Origin: Bradyrhizobium sp. WBOS07
GTDB lineage: Bacteria > Pseudomonadota > Alphaproteobacteria > Rhizobiales > Xanthobacteraceae
DNA: 64,000 nucleotides
Assembly (NCBI RefSeq): GCF_024585165.1
Contig: NZ_CP029008.1
Location: 806,001 to 870,000, forward strand
Direction: 5' to 3'
Below are positions 37,477 through 47,792 of the stretch, in pieces. Position 1 is the first letter of the stretch. Each line of letters starts with the position of its first letter. Under the pieces are notes generated by a model. It was not told the origin of the DNA. It saw only the letters and a list, made by a program, of their open reading frames with translations, and did no database searches. The translations under genes were made by a program, and so were the position numbers.

Positions 37477-38352
37477 ATGATTAGTTGGCCCAACCTCGTT
37501 TCGCAGCTCTTCAACGGGCTCGCGCTCGGAGCGCTGCTCGCGCTGATCAGCTCCGGCCTGACCATCATCTACGGCACCCTCGGCGTGCTCAACCTCGCGC
37601 ATGGCGCTATGTTCATGATCGGCGGCTATGCCGGCTTGGTCGCCTACCAGTACACGGAATCGTTCATTATCGCCGTGATCGCCGGCTCGCTGTTCGTGAT
37701 GCTGCTCGGCGTCGCAATGGAGCGCCTCATCATCCGCCATTTCTATCACCGGCCACACGAGGATCAGCTGCTCGTGACCTTCGGGCTCGGCATCTGCTTC
37801 GTCGAGCTGGTGCGCCTGATGTTCTCGAGCCAATCGCAGATTGTGCCGCCGCCGGCGCTGTTCCAGGGCATCACCAATCTCGGCTTCATGTTCTATCCCA
37901 CCTACCGCCTCGCCGTGGTCGGCATCGTCGCGGTCGCGCTCGGAGCCCTGTTCCTGGTGCTCTACCGGACCCGACTCGGCATGATCGTGCGCGCCGGCAT
38001 CGAAGATTCCGTGATGGTCGATTCGCTCGGCATCAACGTCTACCGCGTCTTCATGGTGGTGTTCGGCATCGGTGCGATGGCCGCCGGCTTTGCCGGCATC
38101 GTCAACGCTCCCGTGGTGTCGCTGACACCCGGCATCGGCGACGACATCCTGGTGCAGACCTTCGTGGTGGTGGTGATCGGCGGCGTCGGCTCCTTCCCCG
38201 GCGCGATCCTCGGCGGCCTGATCGCCGGCGAGATCATCAGCGTCACCTCCATGTTCAACCCCGGCTATGCCTATGTGATGCTGTTTGCGGTCATGACGCT
38301 CGTGCTCGTGGTGCGACCGCATGGCCTGCTCGGCGTCCAGGGCCGCGAATAA
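37477..38352 (+). CDS. HAAT-family ABC transporter permease, LivH-type
   Basis: A 291-residue inner-membrane permease with about eight hydrophobic segments and the LivH motif GTLGVLNLAHGAMFMIGGYAG split across residues 29-48. The conserved cytoplasmic coupling loop reads GGVGSFPGAILGG near residue 233. It is followed after 12 bases by the fused LivM-LivG gene. Confidence 0.92.
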   Translation: MISWPNLVSQLFNGLALGALLALISSGLTIIYGTLGVLNLAHGAMFMIGGYAGLVAYQYTESFIIAVIAGSLFVMLLGVAMERLIIRHFYHRPHEDQLLVTFGLGICFVELVRLMFSSQSQIVPPPALFQGITNLGFMFYPTYRLAVVGIVAVALGALFLVLYRTRLGMIVRAGIEDSVMVDSLGINVYRVFMVVFGIGAMAAGFAGIVNAPVVSLTPGIGDDILVQTFVVVVIGGVGSFPGAILGGLIAGEIISVTSMFNPGYAYVMLFAVMTLVLVVRPHGLLGVQGRE

Positions 38353-38364
38353 GCGATTCCAGAA

Positions 38365-40208
<1,844 letters not shown>

Positions 40209-40212
<4 letters not shown>

Positions 40213-40907
40213 GCCTGATCGAGGTCAACGGCCTGAACAGCTATTACGGGGATTCCCATATCCTGTTCGACGTCGCCATGCGGGTCGAGCGTCACGAGGT
40301 GGTGGCGCTGCTCGGCCGCAACGGCGCCGGCAAGAGCACCACGCTGAAAAGCCTGATGGGCGTCGTGACGCCGCGCCGCGGCAGCGTCAAGTTCGACGGC
40401 ATCGACATTGCCGGACGCAGGAGCCACAAAATCGCGCGGGCGGGCATGCAGCTCGTGCACGAAGAGCGCCGCATCTTCGGCAGCCTGTCGGTGGAGGAGA
40501 ACATCGCCCTGGCGGGGATCACGGCGCCGAAGCGATGGCCGCTGGGGCGCATTTACGAGATGTTTCCCCGGCTGAAGGAACGTCGCAACAACCGCGGCAC
40601 CGAGCTGTCCGGCGGTGAGCAGCAGATGCTGGCGATCGCGCGGGCGCTGGTGCGCGATCCCAAGATCGTATTGCTGGACGAGCCGTTCGAGGGCCTGGCG
40701 CCCGTCATCGTCCACGATCTCGTCAAGGCCTGCCGCGAGCTGGCGGCCGCCGGCCAGACCATAGTGCTGGTGGAGCAGAACTTGGCGGCGACGCTGGCGC
40801 TGGCGAACCGGATCTACATCATCAACAACGGCCACATCGTGCACGAGGGGCCGGCGCTGGAGCTGAAGGCCCAGCCGGAACTGCTGCAGCGCTATCTCGG
40901 CGTTTAG
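40209..40907 (+). CDS. HAAT-family ABC transporter ATP-binding protein, LivF-type
   Basis: A 232-residue ATPase with Walker A GRNGAGKS, Q-loop region LVHEERRIF, signature LSGGEQQMLAIARAL and Walker B VLLDEPFEGLAP. Its ATG overlaps the stop of the fused livMG gene by 4 bases. It completes the second importer; within the complex it would pair with the LivG half of the fusion. Confidence 0.93.
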
Positions 40908-40936
40908 GACTGCCGCACGCTTTGCCGGATCACGTC

Positions 40937-41362
40937 CTAGCCGGCAAGCGCCGCAATCATCCGTCTGGCATGATCGGCGAGCACGGCCATGTCCTCTTTC
41001 CGCGTCTGCGCCGGCAACAGCTCGACACCGGACCGGACCGGCATGACGTGGATGTGCAGGTGAAGGACCACCTGCCCGCTGGCGGGTTCGCTGAACTGCT
41101 GCAGGATGATGCCCTCAGCGTCGAAGGCCTTCATCGCCGCAATCGAGATCCGCTTGGCAGTTCTCGCGACCGCGGCGAGGTCGTCATCGGCGATGTCGAG
41201 GATGCCGCGCGCCGGCGCGCGGGGAATGACCAGCGTATGCCCCGGCGAGCGCGGCATAATGTCGAGGAACGCGAAGCTGCGATCGTCCCTGAAAACCTCG
41301 AAGCAGGGAATCTCGCCGCGCAGGATTTTCGCGAAGACATTCTGATCGTCATAGGCCGTCAT
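40937..41362 (-). CDS. HIT-family hydrolase
   Basis: A 141-residue histidine-triad protein with the catalytic motif HLHIHVMP near residue 98 and the family pattern FAKILRGEIPCFEVFRDD and PRSPGHTLVIPR. Members hydrolyse nucleoside phosphoramidates or dinucleotides. ATG 41362 has GGAGGAG upstream; the much longer upstream frame is antisense to prmC and is rejected. It is convergent with the second HAAT operon and divergent from prmC. Confidence 0.93.
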   Translation of the reverse strand: MTAYDDQNVFAKILRGEIPCFEVFRDDRSFAFLDIMPRSPGHTLVIPRAPARGILDIADDDLAAVARTAKRISIAAMKAFDAEGIILQQFSEPASGQVVLHLHIHVMPVRSGVELLPAQTRKEDMAVLADHARRMIAALAG

Positions 41363-41452
41363 GGGTCTCCTCCACGCTTGCGAGGCGCGATCAAACGCGC
41401 TCCTTTCAATTGACGCAAGCAAGCCCGCCGATCTATCCACGATGCGGGCAGG

Positions 41453-42349
41453 ATGGTTCCATTGGCGACAGGCTTCGATCCCGTACACAGCATAGAGAGT
41501 GCGCGTCGCGCCCTCACCGCGCGGCTGCGATCGGCCGGCATCGAGGAGCCTGCCCTCGATGCGCGCCTGCTGGTCGGGGCGGCTCTGCAGCTTGATCTGA
41601 CCGGCTTGGTGACGCAGGCAGCGCGATGGCTGACGTCCGAGGAGACCCTGCGACTGGAGCAATATGCGTTGCGCCGGCTGGCGCATGAGCCGGTTGCCCG
41701 CATTGTCGGCAGGCGGGAGTTCTGGGGTATGCCGTTCCGGCTGTCCGAGGCAACGCTGGTGCCCCGTCCGGACACCGAGACTGTCGTCGAGCTGGCGCTC
41801 GAGATTTTTCGGGAGCTTACAGTATCGGGACGACCGCCGCGCATCGCCGACATCGGCACCGGATCGGGCGCGATCCTGCTCGCGTTGTTGCACGAGATTC
41901 CCGATGCGTTCGGCATCGGCACCGATATCAGCCTGACCGCGCTCGGCACGGCGCGCGACAATGCCGTCGCTCTCGGCCTCGGCGGCCGCGCCGCTTTCGT
42001 CGCCTGCTCCTACGCGGCAGCGCTCCGCGGCCCGTTCGACCTCATCGTGTCGAACCCGCCCTATATCCCCTCGGCCGAAATTCCGACCTTGAGCGTCGAG
42101 GTGCGCGAGCACGATCCTCATCTGGCGCTCGACGGCGGCAACGACGGATACGACGCCTACCGTGCCTTGATCCCGCAGGCGAGCGAGCGCCTCGCTCCCG
42201 GCGGGGTGCTGATCGTCGAGGCCGGCCGGGGCCAGGCGGGAAATATTGAAACCTTGATGGCGGCAGCGGGGTTAACGATGGACAGGCCACCCAAGGCCGA
42301 CCTGGCGGGCATTCCGCGGGCCGTTTCGGCCCGAAAAATGCCCCCATAA
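41453..42349 (+). CDS. prmC: Release factor glutamine methyltransferase
   Basis: PrmC/HemK of 298 residues, which methylates the GGQ glutamine of RF1 and RF2. The SAM loop is IADIGTGSGAILLALL and the catalytic NPPY box is IVSNPPYIPSAE. The N-terminal helical RF-binding part is normal. It is usually next to prfA; here it is separated from it by the MarR to HIT block. It precedes the DUF4167 gene. Confidence 0.95.
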   Translation: MVPLATGFDPVHSIESARRALTARLRSAGIEEPALDARLLVGAALQLDLTGLVTQAARWLTSEETLRLEQYALRRLAHEPVARIVGRREFWGMPFRLSEATLVPRPDTETVVELALEIFRELTVSGRPPRIADIGTGSGAILLALLHEIPDAFGIGTDISLTALGTARDNAVALGLGGRAAFVACSYAAALRGPFDLIVSNPPYIPSAEIPTLSVEVREHDPHLALDGGNDGYDAYRALIPQASERLAPGGVLIVEAGRGQAGNIETLMAAAGLTMDRPPKADLAGIPRAVSARKMPP

Positions 42350-42811
42350 AAGCCGGATTGGCTTGCAAAAAGCTCTTGGAATATCCCTTGGGAACGACTA
42401 CGTTCCGATCAACACATCGGTGCCGGCCCCGTAGACTTGCGGGTGAAAGCCGGGCTCTCGGGCGAGAGCTTTACTGATTATAGGTTCCAAGCCGCAGGTC
42501 CTGTGAAGCGCGATAGCCAGTGGAGCTGCGCTGCTCTCCGACCGCAACGTGAACGAAAGCCTGATATTGCGCTTGAAGACTTACGCAACACCGCTGGGCT
42601 TGTTTCGGCAGGCAAAATGAATGGATTCGCTGGCGATCAATGCTGGCGGGTGGGGAACGCGTCCTTGTTGAACGCGACGGTCGACGAACATCGGCAGGGT
42701 TGGATCCGCTCTTGCGCGCGGTGCGCGCGTGCGACGTGAACCGCTGTCACCAGGTCACTCCTAGCAATCAGTAATGCGTGCAACCTTTAGGGCTGGAATT
42801 AAAGGCAGGAC
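42350..42811. other. 462-base leader or intergenic region before the DUF4167 gene
   Basis: No convincing protein gene is seen. A 100-codon frame (42437-42739) has no ribosome site and an atypical composition. The region has a lower G+C than its neighbours and several potential hairpins, for example GCTCTC-GGGC-GAGAGC at 42454-42469, followed by a TTTACTGATTATAGG stretch. It might be a long 5' untranslated leader or hold a small RNA; I could not match it to tmRNA, RNase P or SRP RNA. Confidence 0.35.
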
Positions 42812-43594
42812 ATGAGAAACGGTCAGAACAAGCAGCGGATGCGCAACCGCAACAACAATAACAACAACAATCGGCGCAGCCAGAACCCGATGACCCGGGT
42901 CTACGAGTCCAACGGACCCGACATCAAGATCCGCGGCACGGCCTCGCACATCGCCGAAAAGTACCTGCAGCTTGCGCGCGACGCCCGCTCCTCCGGAGAC
43001 CCCGTTGCGGCGGAGAACTACTACCAGCATGCCGAGCATTATTTCCGTCTGATCGCGGCGGCGCAGGAGCAATTCCGCCAGAACCAGCAGCCGCGCGGTG
43101 ACGAGCCCATCAGCAGCCCCAGCGGCGACGATGAAGACGACGGCGAGAATTTCTCGAATTTCGGCCAGGAGCCGGGCTTCGTCCCGCAGCCGCCGCAGCA
43201 GCCTTTCGCACGCGACCGCGACGGTCAGCGCGAACATCACCAGCGTGATCATCAGCCACGCGACAACCAGCAGCAGCCCTATCAGCGCGACCACCAGCCG
43301 CGCGAGCACCGCGAGCGCGATCATCGCCCGCAGCCGCAATATCAGCCGCAGCCGCTGCCGGCGAACCAGCCGCAGCCCGTCATCGCCGATGCCGGCGGTG
43401 TCGATCGCCTGCCGTCCTTCATCACTGGCCCGCAGCCGCAGGTGAATGTCGGCGCAAATGGTGGCCAGCCCGGCTTCGAGGGTGGCGGCGGTGGCGAACG
43501 GTTTCCGCGCCGTCGGCGCCGGCCCCATGGCCCGCGCCCCGAGCGCGAGGCAGCGCCAGCCGCCTCGAGCGACGATCTCGCGCCCGGCGAGTAA
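42812..43594 (+). CDS. DUF4167 family protein, Asn/Gln/Arg-rich
   Basis: A 260-residue protein typical of Rhizobiales. A basic N-terminus with a run of Asn (RMRNRNNNNNNNRR) leads into the conserved DUF4167 core (residues 26-92: TRVYESNGPDIKIRGTASHI, AEKYLQLARDARSSGD, and an alpha-helical HAEHYFRLI). The rest is Gln/His/Arg/Pro-rich and disordered, ending in a Gly/Arg-rich block (GGGGGERFPRRRRRPHG). Such composition suggests RNA binding or condensate behaviour; function unknown. A strong terminator follows at 43621. Confidence 0.93.
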   Translation: MRNGQNKQRMRNRNNNNNNNRRSQNPMTRVYESNGPDIKIRGTASHIAEKYLQLARDARSSGDPVAAENYYQHAEHYFRLIAAAQEQFRQNQQPRGDEPISSPSGDDEDDGENFSNFGQEPGFVPQPPQQPFARDRDGQREHHQRDHQPRDNQQQPYQRDHQPREHRERDHRPQPQYQPQPLPANQPQPVIADAGGVDRLPSFITGPQPQVNVGANGGQPGFEGGGGGERFPRRRRRPHGPRPEREAAPAASSDDLAPGE

Positions 43595-43620
43595 GCTCTT
43601 TCTGCTGTTCTGATCCGAAC

Positions 43621-43650
43621 TCGTCCCGGCCTCGCGCCGGGACGATTTTT
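43621..43650 (+). terminator. Rho-independent terminator after the DUF4167 gene
   Basis: A perfect 10-bp stem (TCGTCCCGGC at 43621-43630, GCCGGGACGA at 43636-43645) with a 5-base loop is followed by TTTTT. It is the clearest intrinsic terminator in the window. Its T tract abuts the stop codon of the convergent methyltransferase gene. Confidence 0.85.
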
Positions 43651-44393
43651 CAGCTACGCGTCACCGTCGAGGACGGCACCAGCACCGGCTTGGCGAGCGA
43701 GGGAATCAGCCGCGCCCGCTCGCGCTTGGCGGGGATCGCGCGGTAGACCTGCTTGGTGGCCTCGACGATGTGCACGCCGGCAAAGGGCAGCGACAGCGCC
43801 GCACCGGCGCGCTCCCACATCTGTGCCGATCTCAGCACCCAGCCGCCGGCATAGGGCGGCATGAACAGCGCCTCGCCCCACGCGGTCGGCGTGAACCAGG
43901 TCTGGCGCAACAGATCGGTGATCTGCGAGCGCGAATAGGGCCGGCCGTGGCCGAACGGCGTGCTGTCCGTGCGGGTCCACACCCCGCGCCGGTTCGGGAT
44001 CACGGCGATCACGCGGCCTGAGGGCGACAGCACGCGCCACACCTCGCGCAGCAGCGCGGCCGGATCGTCCGACATCTCCAGCGCGTGAACCAGCAGGATG
44101 CGGTCGACGGCGGCGTCGGCAAGCGGCAGCGAGAATTCGTCGACCAGCGAGGCCAGCGCTGGCCGTCCCGTCGGCCATTTCAGCACGCCCTGGGCCGCGG
44201 GCATGAAGGCGATGCAGCGCTCGGCGTCCTCGCGGAACAACCCCAGATAGGGCGTGGGATAGCCGAGGCCGAGCACGCGCTGGCCCTCCGCGCCCGGCCA
44301 GCGCTCCCTGATGCCGCGATTGATCATTTGTCGCGCCACGATCCCGAGGCGGCGGGAATAGAACTCGCGGAGGTCGACGACGTCGATGGTCAT
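43650..44393 (-). CDS. SAM-dependent methyltransferase (UbiE/type-11-like)
   Basis: A 247-residue class I methyltransferase. VLGLGYPTPYLGLF takes the place of the SAM glycine loop, LADAAVDRILLVHALEMSDDP is motif II/III, and RVLSPSGRVIAVIPN the motif IV strand. The glycine loop is degenerate (G-L-G-Y-P-T-P), so SAM binding should not be taken for granted. The C-terminal basic tail is conserved in rhizobial relatives. It is divergent from gloB, as in other Rhizobiales. Substrate unknown. Confidence 0.85.
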   Translation of the reverse strand: MTIDVVDLREFYSRRLGIVARQMINRGIRERWPGAEGQRVLGLGYPTPYLGLFREDAERCIAFMPAAQGVLKWPTGRPALASLVDEFSLPLADAAVDRILLVHALEMSDDPAALLREVWRVLSPSGRVIAVIPNRRGVWTRTDSTPFGHGRPYSRSQITDLLRQTWFTPTAWGEALFMPPYAGGWVLRSAQMWERAGAALSLPFAGVHIVEATKQVYRAIPAKRERARLIPSLAKPVLVPSSTVTRS

Positions 44394-44501
44394 GACCGCA
44401 ATGTAACATGCGCAGGGCTGCGCCTGCGCGCGGAATATTGCATTGCCTGCGCAACGTTAACGCCATATTTGTCTGGCGGGGCTGAGCCCGATGGAGATGA
44501 C

Positions 44502-45269
44502 ATGGCCGCCGAAATTCGTATTTTCACCTGTTTAAACGACAATTTCGGTTATCTGATCCACGATGTGGAGACCAAGGCGACGGCGTCGATCGACGCGCCG
44601 GAGGCCGGCCCCATCCTGAAGGCATTGGACCGCGAGGGCTGGCAGCTCACCGACATCCTGATCACCCATCATCACGGCGATCATGTCGGCGGCGTCGCTG
44701 AGCTCAAGGCCAAGTACAATTGCCGCGTCGTCGCGCCGCACGACAAGGGGACTGAGATCGCGAACGTCGACCTGCGTGTGGCCAATGCCGACGTGGTCAA
44801 GATCGGCAATCTGCTGGCGCGCGTCCTGGAGACGCCCGGCCACACGCTCGACCACGTCTCCTACGTGTTCGACACCGAGAAGACGGTCTTCGCCGCCGAC
44901 ACGCTGTTCTCGATCGGTTGCGGCCGCGTGTTCGAGGGCACCTATCCGATGATGTGGGATTCGCTTCTCAAGCTGCGCGCCCTGCCCGACGACTTCAAGC
45001 TCTATTGCGGCCACGAATACACGGCCTCCAACGTCAAGTTCGCATTGACCGTCGAGCCCGACAATGCGGCGCTGCAGGCGCGCGCGGCGGAAGTGGCGAA
45101 GCTGCGGGCCGAGAACAAGCCGACCATTCCGACGCTGCTGGGCGAGGAGAAACGCGCCAACGTCTTCCTGCGCGCCGACGAGCCACAGGTCGCCGCCAGG
45201 CTGCACATGAAGGGCGCGGATGCCGCCGCAGTGTTCGGCGAGCTGCGCGAGCGCAAGAATAAATCCTGA
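44502..45269 (+). CDS. gloB: Hydroxyacylglutathione hydrolase (glyoxalase II)
   Basis: A 255-residue metallo-beta-lactamase-fold enzyme that hydrolyses S-lactoylglutathione in methylglyoxal detoxification. The metal motif is THHHGDH (residues 55-61), followed by His in TPGHTLDH and the glutathione-binding FAADTLFSIGCGR and CGHEYT segments. ATG 44502 gives the standard N-terminus (IFTCLNDNFGYLI); the upstream frame is antisense to the methyltransferase. It is followed by the cupin gene after 22 bases. Confidence 0.95.
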   Translation: MAAEIRIFTCLNDNFGYLIHDVETKATASIDAPEAGPILKALDREGWQLTDILITHHHGDHVGGVAELKAKYNCRVVAPHDKGTEIANVDLRVANADVVKIGNLLARVLETPGHTLDHVSYVFDTEKTVFAADTLFSIGCGRVFEGTYPMMWDSLLKLRALPDDFKLYCGHEYTASNVKFALTVEPDNAALQARAAEVAKLRAENKPTIPTLLGEEKRANVFLRADEPQVAARLHMKGADAAAVFGELRERKNKS

Positions 45270-45291
45270 AAAGCAAGTCTGACGGGGTTCG

Positions 45292-45714
45292 ATGCCGACC
45301 GCAGCCGAGATCATCGCGCGCCTTGAACTGCGACCGCATCCCGAGGGCGGCCATTATCGCGAGACGTTTCGCGACAAGGCCACCGACGCCAACGGCCGCT
45401 CGCGCTCGACCCTGATCTATTTCCTGCTCGCCCGCGGCGAGCGCTCGCACTGGCATCGCGTCGATGCGGTCGAGACCTGGCATTATTATGCCGGCAGCCC
45501 CTTGATGCTGCGCGTTGCCTATGACGGCTGCTCCCAGCACGAGGTGCGGCTCGGCACCGACCTCGCCGGCGGCGAGCGGCCGCAGGCGATCGTGCCGGCG
45601 CATGCCTGGCAGATGGCGGAAACATCAGGCGAATGGACCCTGGTCGGCTGCACTGTCGCGCCCGCATTCGAGTTCGCAGGCTTCGAGCTCGCTCCAAAGG
45701 GCTGGGAGCCGTAG
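45292..45714 (+). CDS. DUF985 cupin protein
   Basis: A 140-residue single-domain cupin of the DUF985 family. It has the LRPHPEGGHYRETFR start, TLIYFLLARGERSHWHRVDA with the metal-binding His residues, ETWHYYAG, and GCTVAPAFEFAGFEL near the end. Likely an isomerase or epimerase-like fold protein; no reaction is established. Probably co-transcribed with gloB. Confidence 0.9.
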   Translation: MPTAAEIIARLELRPHPEGGHYRETFRDKATDANGRSRSTLIYFLLARGERSHWHRVDAVETWHYYAGSPLMLRVAYDGCSQHEVRLGTDLAGGERPQAIVPAHAWQMAETSGEWTLVGCTVAPAFEFAGFELAPKGWEP

Positions 45715-45740
45715 TCCCGAAATCCACTTCGGCACCAATG

Positions 45741-45788
45741 ACGCGGATCGATGGATTCCGGGTTCGCGCTTCGCGCGCCCCGGAATGA
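45741..45788. repeat. Short palindromic repeat after the cupin gene
   Basis: GGATTCCGGG and CCCCGGAATG flank TTCGCGCTTCGCGCGC, giving a compact imperfect hairpin between the convergent cupin and DMT-transporter genes. It may serve as a bidirectional transcript end. Confidence 0.5.
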
Positions 45789-45791
45789 CAA

Positions 45792-46661
45792 TCATCGCTT
45801 CCTCAGCACCATGTCCTTGGCCGCGATCAGGCCACCGCCGGCAATCAGGATCGCGGCAATCGCGATGTTGGCGCTGGCCTTGGCGAAGCCGGCGGCGATG
45901 AGGAAGCCGGTCGAGAGCAGCGGGGTCGCGTAGGAGGCGGCGCCGAGCACGCGGATGTCGCCGCGTTTCATGCCGATGTCCCAGGCGTAGAAGGCGGCGC
46001 CGACGGGACCGATGCCGAGCGCGATCACGGAGAGCCATTGCAAGCCCGTCTCCGGCCACACCGTGGTCTCAAGCAGGCCATGCATCAGCGCGGCCAGCAA
46101 GGCTGTGGCCAGGCAGAAGCCGGCGACCGCATCGGTCGGCACCGCCTTCAAACGGCGCGACAGCACCGAATAGGCCGCCCAGACGAATGCCGCGATAAAG
46201 GCCGCGATGAGTCCCGGCACCGCTCCCGGCGCAAACCCGCTCGTGTTGCCGGCGAACAGCAGCACGGTGCCGACGAGGCCGAGCACGGCGCCGACGATGT
46301 GATGCAAAGCGAGCCGCTCACCCGGCAGGAACGACGAGAACAGCACGATCAGAAGCGGCCACATGTAGTTCAGGAGGCCGGCCTCGGCCGGCGGCGCGAA
46401 GCGGAGCGCGAGGAAATACAGCGCGTGATAGCCGAACAGGCCGCCGACGCCGACGACCCAGACGACCAGCGGCTGACGCAGGCTCTTCGCGGCGTCGCCA
46501 CGGCCGATCCAGGTGAGCAGGCCGACCAGGCCGCCGATCGCAAAGGTCATTGCGGCGAGCTGGAACGCCGGAATCTTTCCGGTCGCCACGGTCATCACCG
46601 AGAGCAGCGACCACATCAGGATCGCGGTCAATCCGATCAGCGTGGCAGTGCGGGGAGTCAT
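45792..46661 (-). CDS. DMT-superfamily (EamA) transporter
   Basis: A 289-residue inner-membrane protein with ten hydrophobic segments in two EamA repeats. ATG 46661 (MTPRTATLIGL) starts directly at the first helix. The frame runs on upstream to 46763, but that part is the translation of a palindromic repeat (MPGLVPGIHG...DKPGHDG) and not protein. A proline-containing NYMWPLLIVLFS helix and GALGL-type loop resemble amino-acid and drug exporters; substrate unknown. Confidence 0.87.
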   Translation of the reverse strand: MTPRTATLIGLTAILMWSLLSVMTVATGKIPAFQLAAMTFAIGGLVGLLTWIGRGDAAKSLRQPLVVWVVGVGGLFGYHALYFLALRFAPPAEAGLLNYMWPLLIVLFSSFLPGERLALHHIVGAVLGLVGTVLLFAGNTSGFAPGAVPGLIAAFIAAFVWAAYSVLSRRLKAVPTDAVAGFCLATALLAALMHGLLETTVWPETGLQWLSVIALGIGPVGAAFYAWDIGMKRGDIRVLGAASYATPLLSTGFLIAAGFAKASANIAIAAILIAGGGLIAAKDMVLRKR

Positions 46662-46675
46662 CGGCCCAATGTTTC

Positions 46676-46767
46676 CGTCATGGCCGGGCTTGTCCCGGCT
46701 ATCCACGTTCTTCGTGGCGACGGCTGTTGTAAGGCCGTGGATGCCCGGGACAAGCCCGGGCATGACG
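46676..46767. repeat. Dispersed palindromic repeat, GTCATGGCCGGG family, copy 1
   Basis: Left end CGTCATGGCCGGGCTTGTCC and right end GGACAAGCCCGGGCATGACG are inverted, with an inner pair ATCCACG / CGTGGAT. It lies between phaB (end 46803) and the start of the DMT transporter gene. Related copies lie at 50544, 59090 and 62671. Its translation mimics a conserved peptide, a frequent cause of false N-terminal extensions. Confidence 0.75.
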
Positions 46768-46802
46768 ATGCGAGAAATATCAGCCGGCGTGATGCGATCG
46801 CA

Positions 46803-47528
46803 TCACACCATGTACTGGCCGCCGTTGACCGTCAGCGTCGATCCCGTGATGAAACCGGACTCGTCGGCGGCGAGGAACACGACCGCGCGCGCGATCTCCT
46901 CGGGCTCGCCGAGCCTGTTGGTCGGGATCTGCGGGATCACGTTCTTCTCCAGAACGTCCTTCGGCACCGCCTGCACCATTTCGGTGTTGATGTAGCCGGG
47001 GCAGATCGCATTCACGGTGATGCCGCCCTTGGCGTTCTCCAGCGCCAAGGCCTTGGTGAAGCCGATGTCGCCGGCCTTGGCCGCGGAATAATTGACCTGG
47101 CCGAACTGCCCCTTCTGTCCGTTGATCGACGAGATCGAGATGATGCGGCCGAACTTGCGCGCGCGCATGCCCTCGATGACCTGGCGCGTCATGTTGAACA
47201 GCGAGCCGAGATTGGTGTTGATGACGGCGTTCCACTGCTCGAGCGTCATCTTGTGGAAGGCGGTGTCGCGGGTGATGCCGGCATTGTTGACGAGCACCTC
47301 GACCGGGCCGAGATCGGCCTCGACCTTCTTCACGCCTTCGGCGCAGGCCTCGAAGCTGCTGACGTCCCATTTGTAGACGGCAATGCCGGTCTCGGCCTTG
47401 AACTTCTCCGCCGCCGCGTCGTTGCCGGCATAGCTCGCCGCGACCTTGTAGCCGGCCGCCTTCAGCGCCTTGCTGATCGCAGCACCGATGCCCCGCGTAC
47501 CCCCCGTGACCAATGCAACACGTGCCAT
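46803..47528 (-). CDS. phaB: Acetoacetyl-CoA reductase
   Basis: PhaB/PhbB of 241 residues, NADPH-dependent reduction of acetoacetyl-CoA to (R)-3-hydroxybutyryl-CoA for polyhydroxybutyrate. The Rossmann loop is TGGTRGIG (residues 8-15) and the catalytic set is Ser134, Tyr147 and Lys151 (SISSINGQKG, NYSAAK). PHB-reductase signatures NNAGITRD and GYINTEM are present. It follows phaA on the same strand, but a terminator-like hairpin separates the two, so phaB may have its own promoter. Confidence 0.96.
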   Translation of the reverse strand: MARVALVTGGTRGIGAAISKALKAAGYKVAASYAGNDAAAEKFKAETGIAVYKWDVSSFEACAEGVKKVEADLGPVEVLVNNAGITRDTAFHKMTLEQWNAVINTNLGSLFNMTRQVIEGMRARKFGRIISISSINGQKGQFGQVNYSAAKAGDIGFTKALALENAKGGITVNAICPGYINTEMVQAVPKDVLEKNVIPQIPTNRLGEPEEIARAVVFLAADESGFITGSTLTVNGGQYMV

Positions 47529-47633
47529 GTCGTATTCCTTCCCTTGGACTCTTCCTTGGACTCTCGGACGTTTCTGACGTGATCGTTTTTTAACGTTGGA
47601 TTATGCGGTTGGTTTGACGGACATCAAGAACAA

Positions 47634-47658
47634 AACGCCCGGCGTCGAGCCGGGCGTT
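47634..47658 (-). terminator. Rho-independent terminator downstream of phaA
   Basis: A 10-bp stem with arms AACGCCCGGC (47634-47643) and GCCGGGCGTT (47649-47658) and a 5-base loop. Read on the minus strand it is followed by TTGTTCTTG, a T-rich tail, as expected for the end of the phaA transcript. It lies 135 bases beyond the phaA stop and about 105 bases before the phaB start. Confidence 0.7.
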
Positions 47659-47792
47659 TGTATTTAGTCGAGGCCTGCGCGATTGCGAAGAATATTTGAT
47701 TTGCAGCCGCTGCCTTTTTAGTCGCGTGCAACGCACTCACTGAGGTGTGCAGCGCACCCGCAAACTGCGCGCAAGCTGCACGTCAGCCATCG

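Noticed and set aside
42389..42415. Second EcfG promoter (GGAAC at the start of the DUF4167 leader)
   Set aside because: No CGTT follows at 16-17 bases.
42437..42739. A 100-codon frame in the prmC-DUF4167 gap
   Set aside because: No ribosome site, unusual composition and no recognisable motif; kept only as part of the intergenic description.
46662..46763. N-terminal extension of the DMT transporter (MPGLVPGIHG...)
   Set aside because: It is the translation of a dispersed palindromic repeat; the true start is the ATG at 46661.
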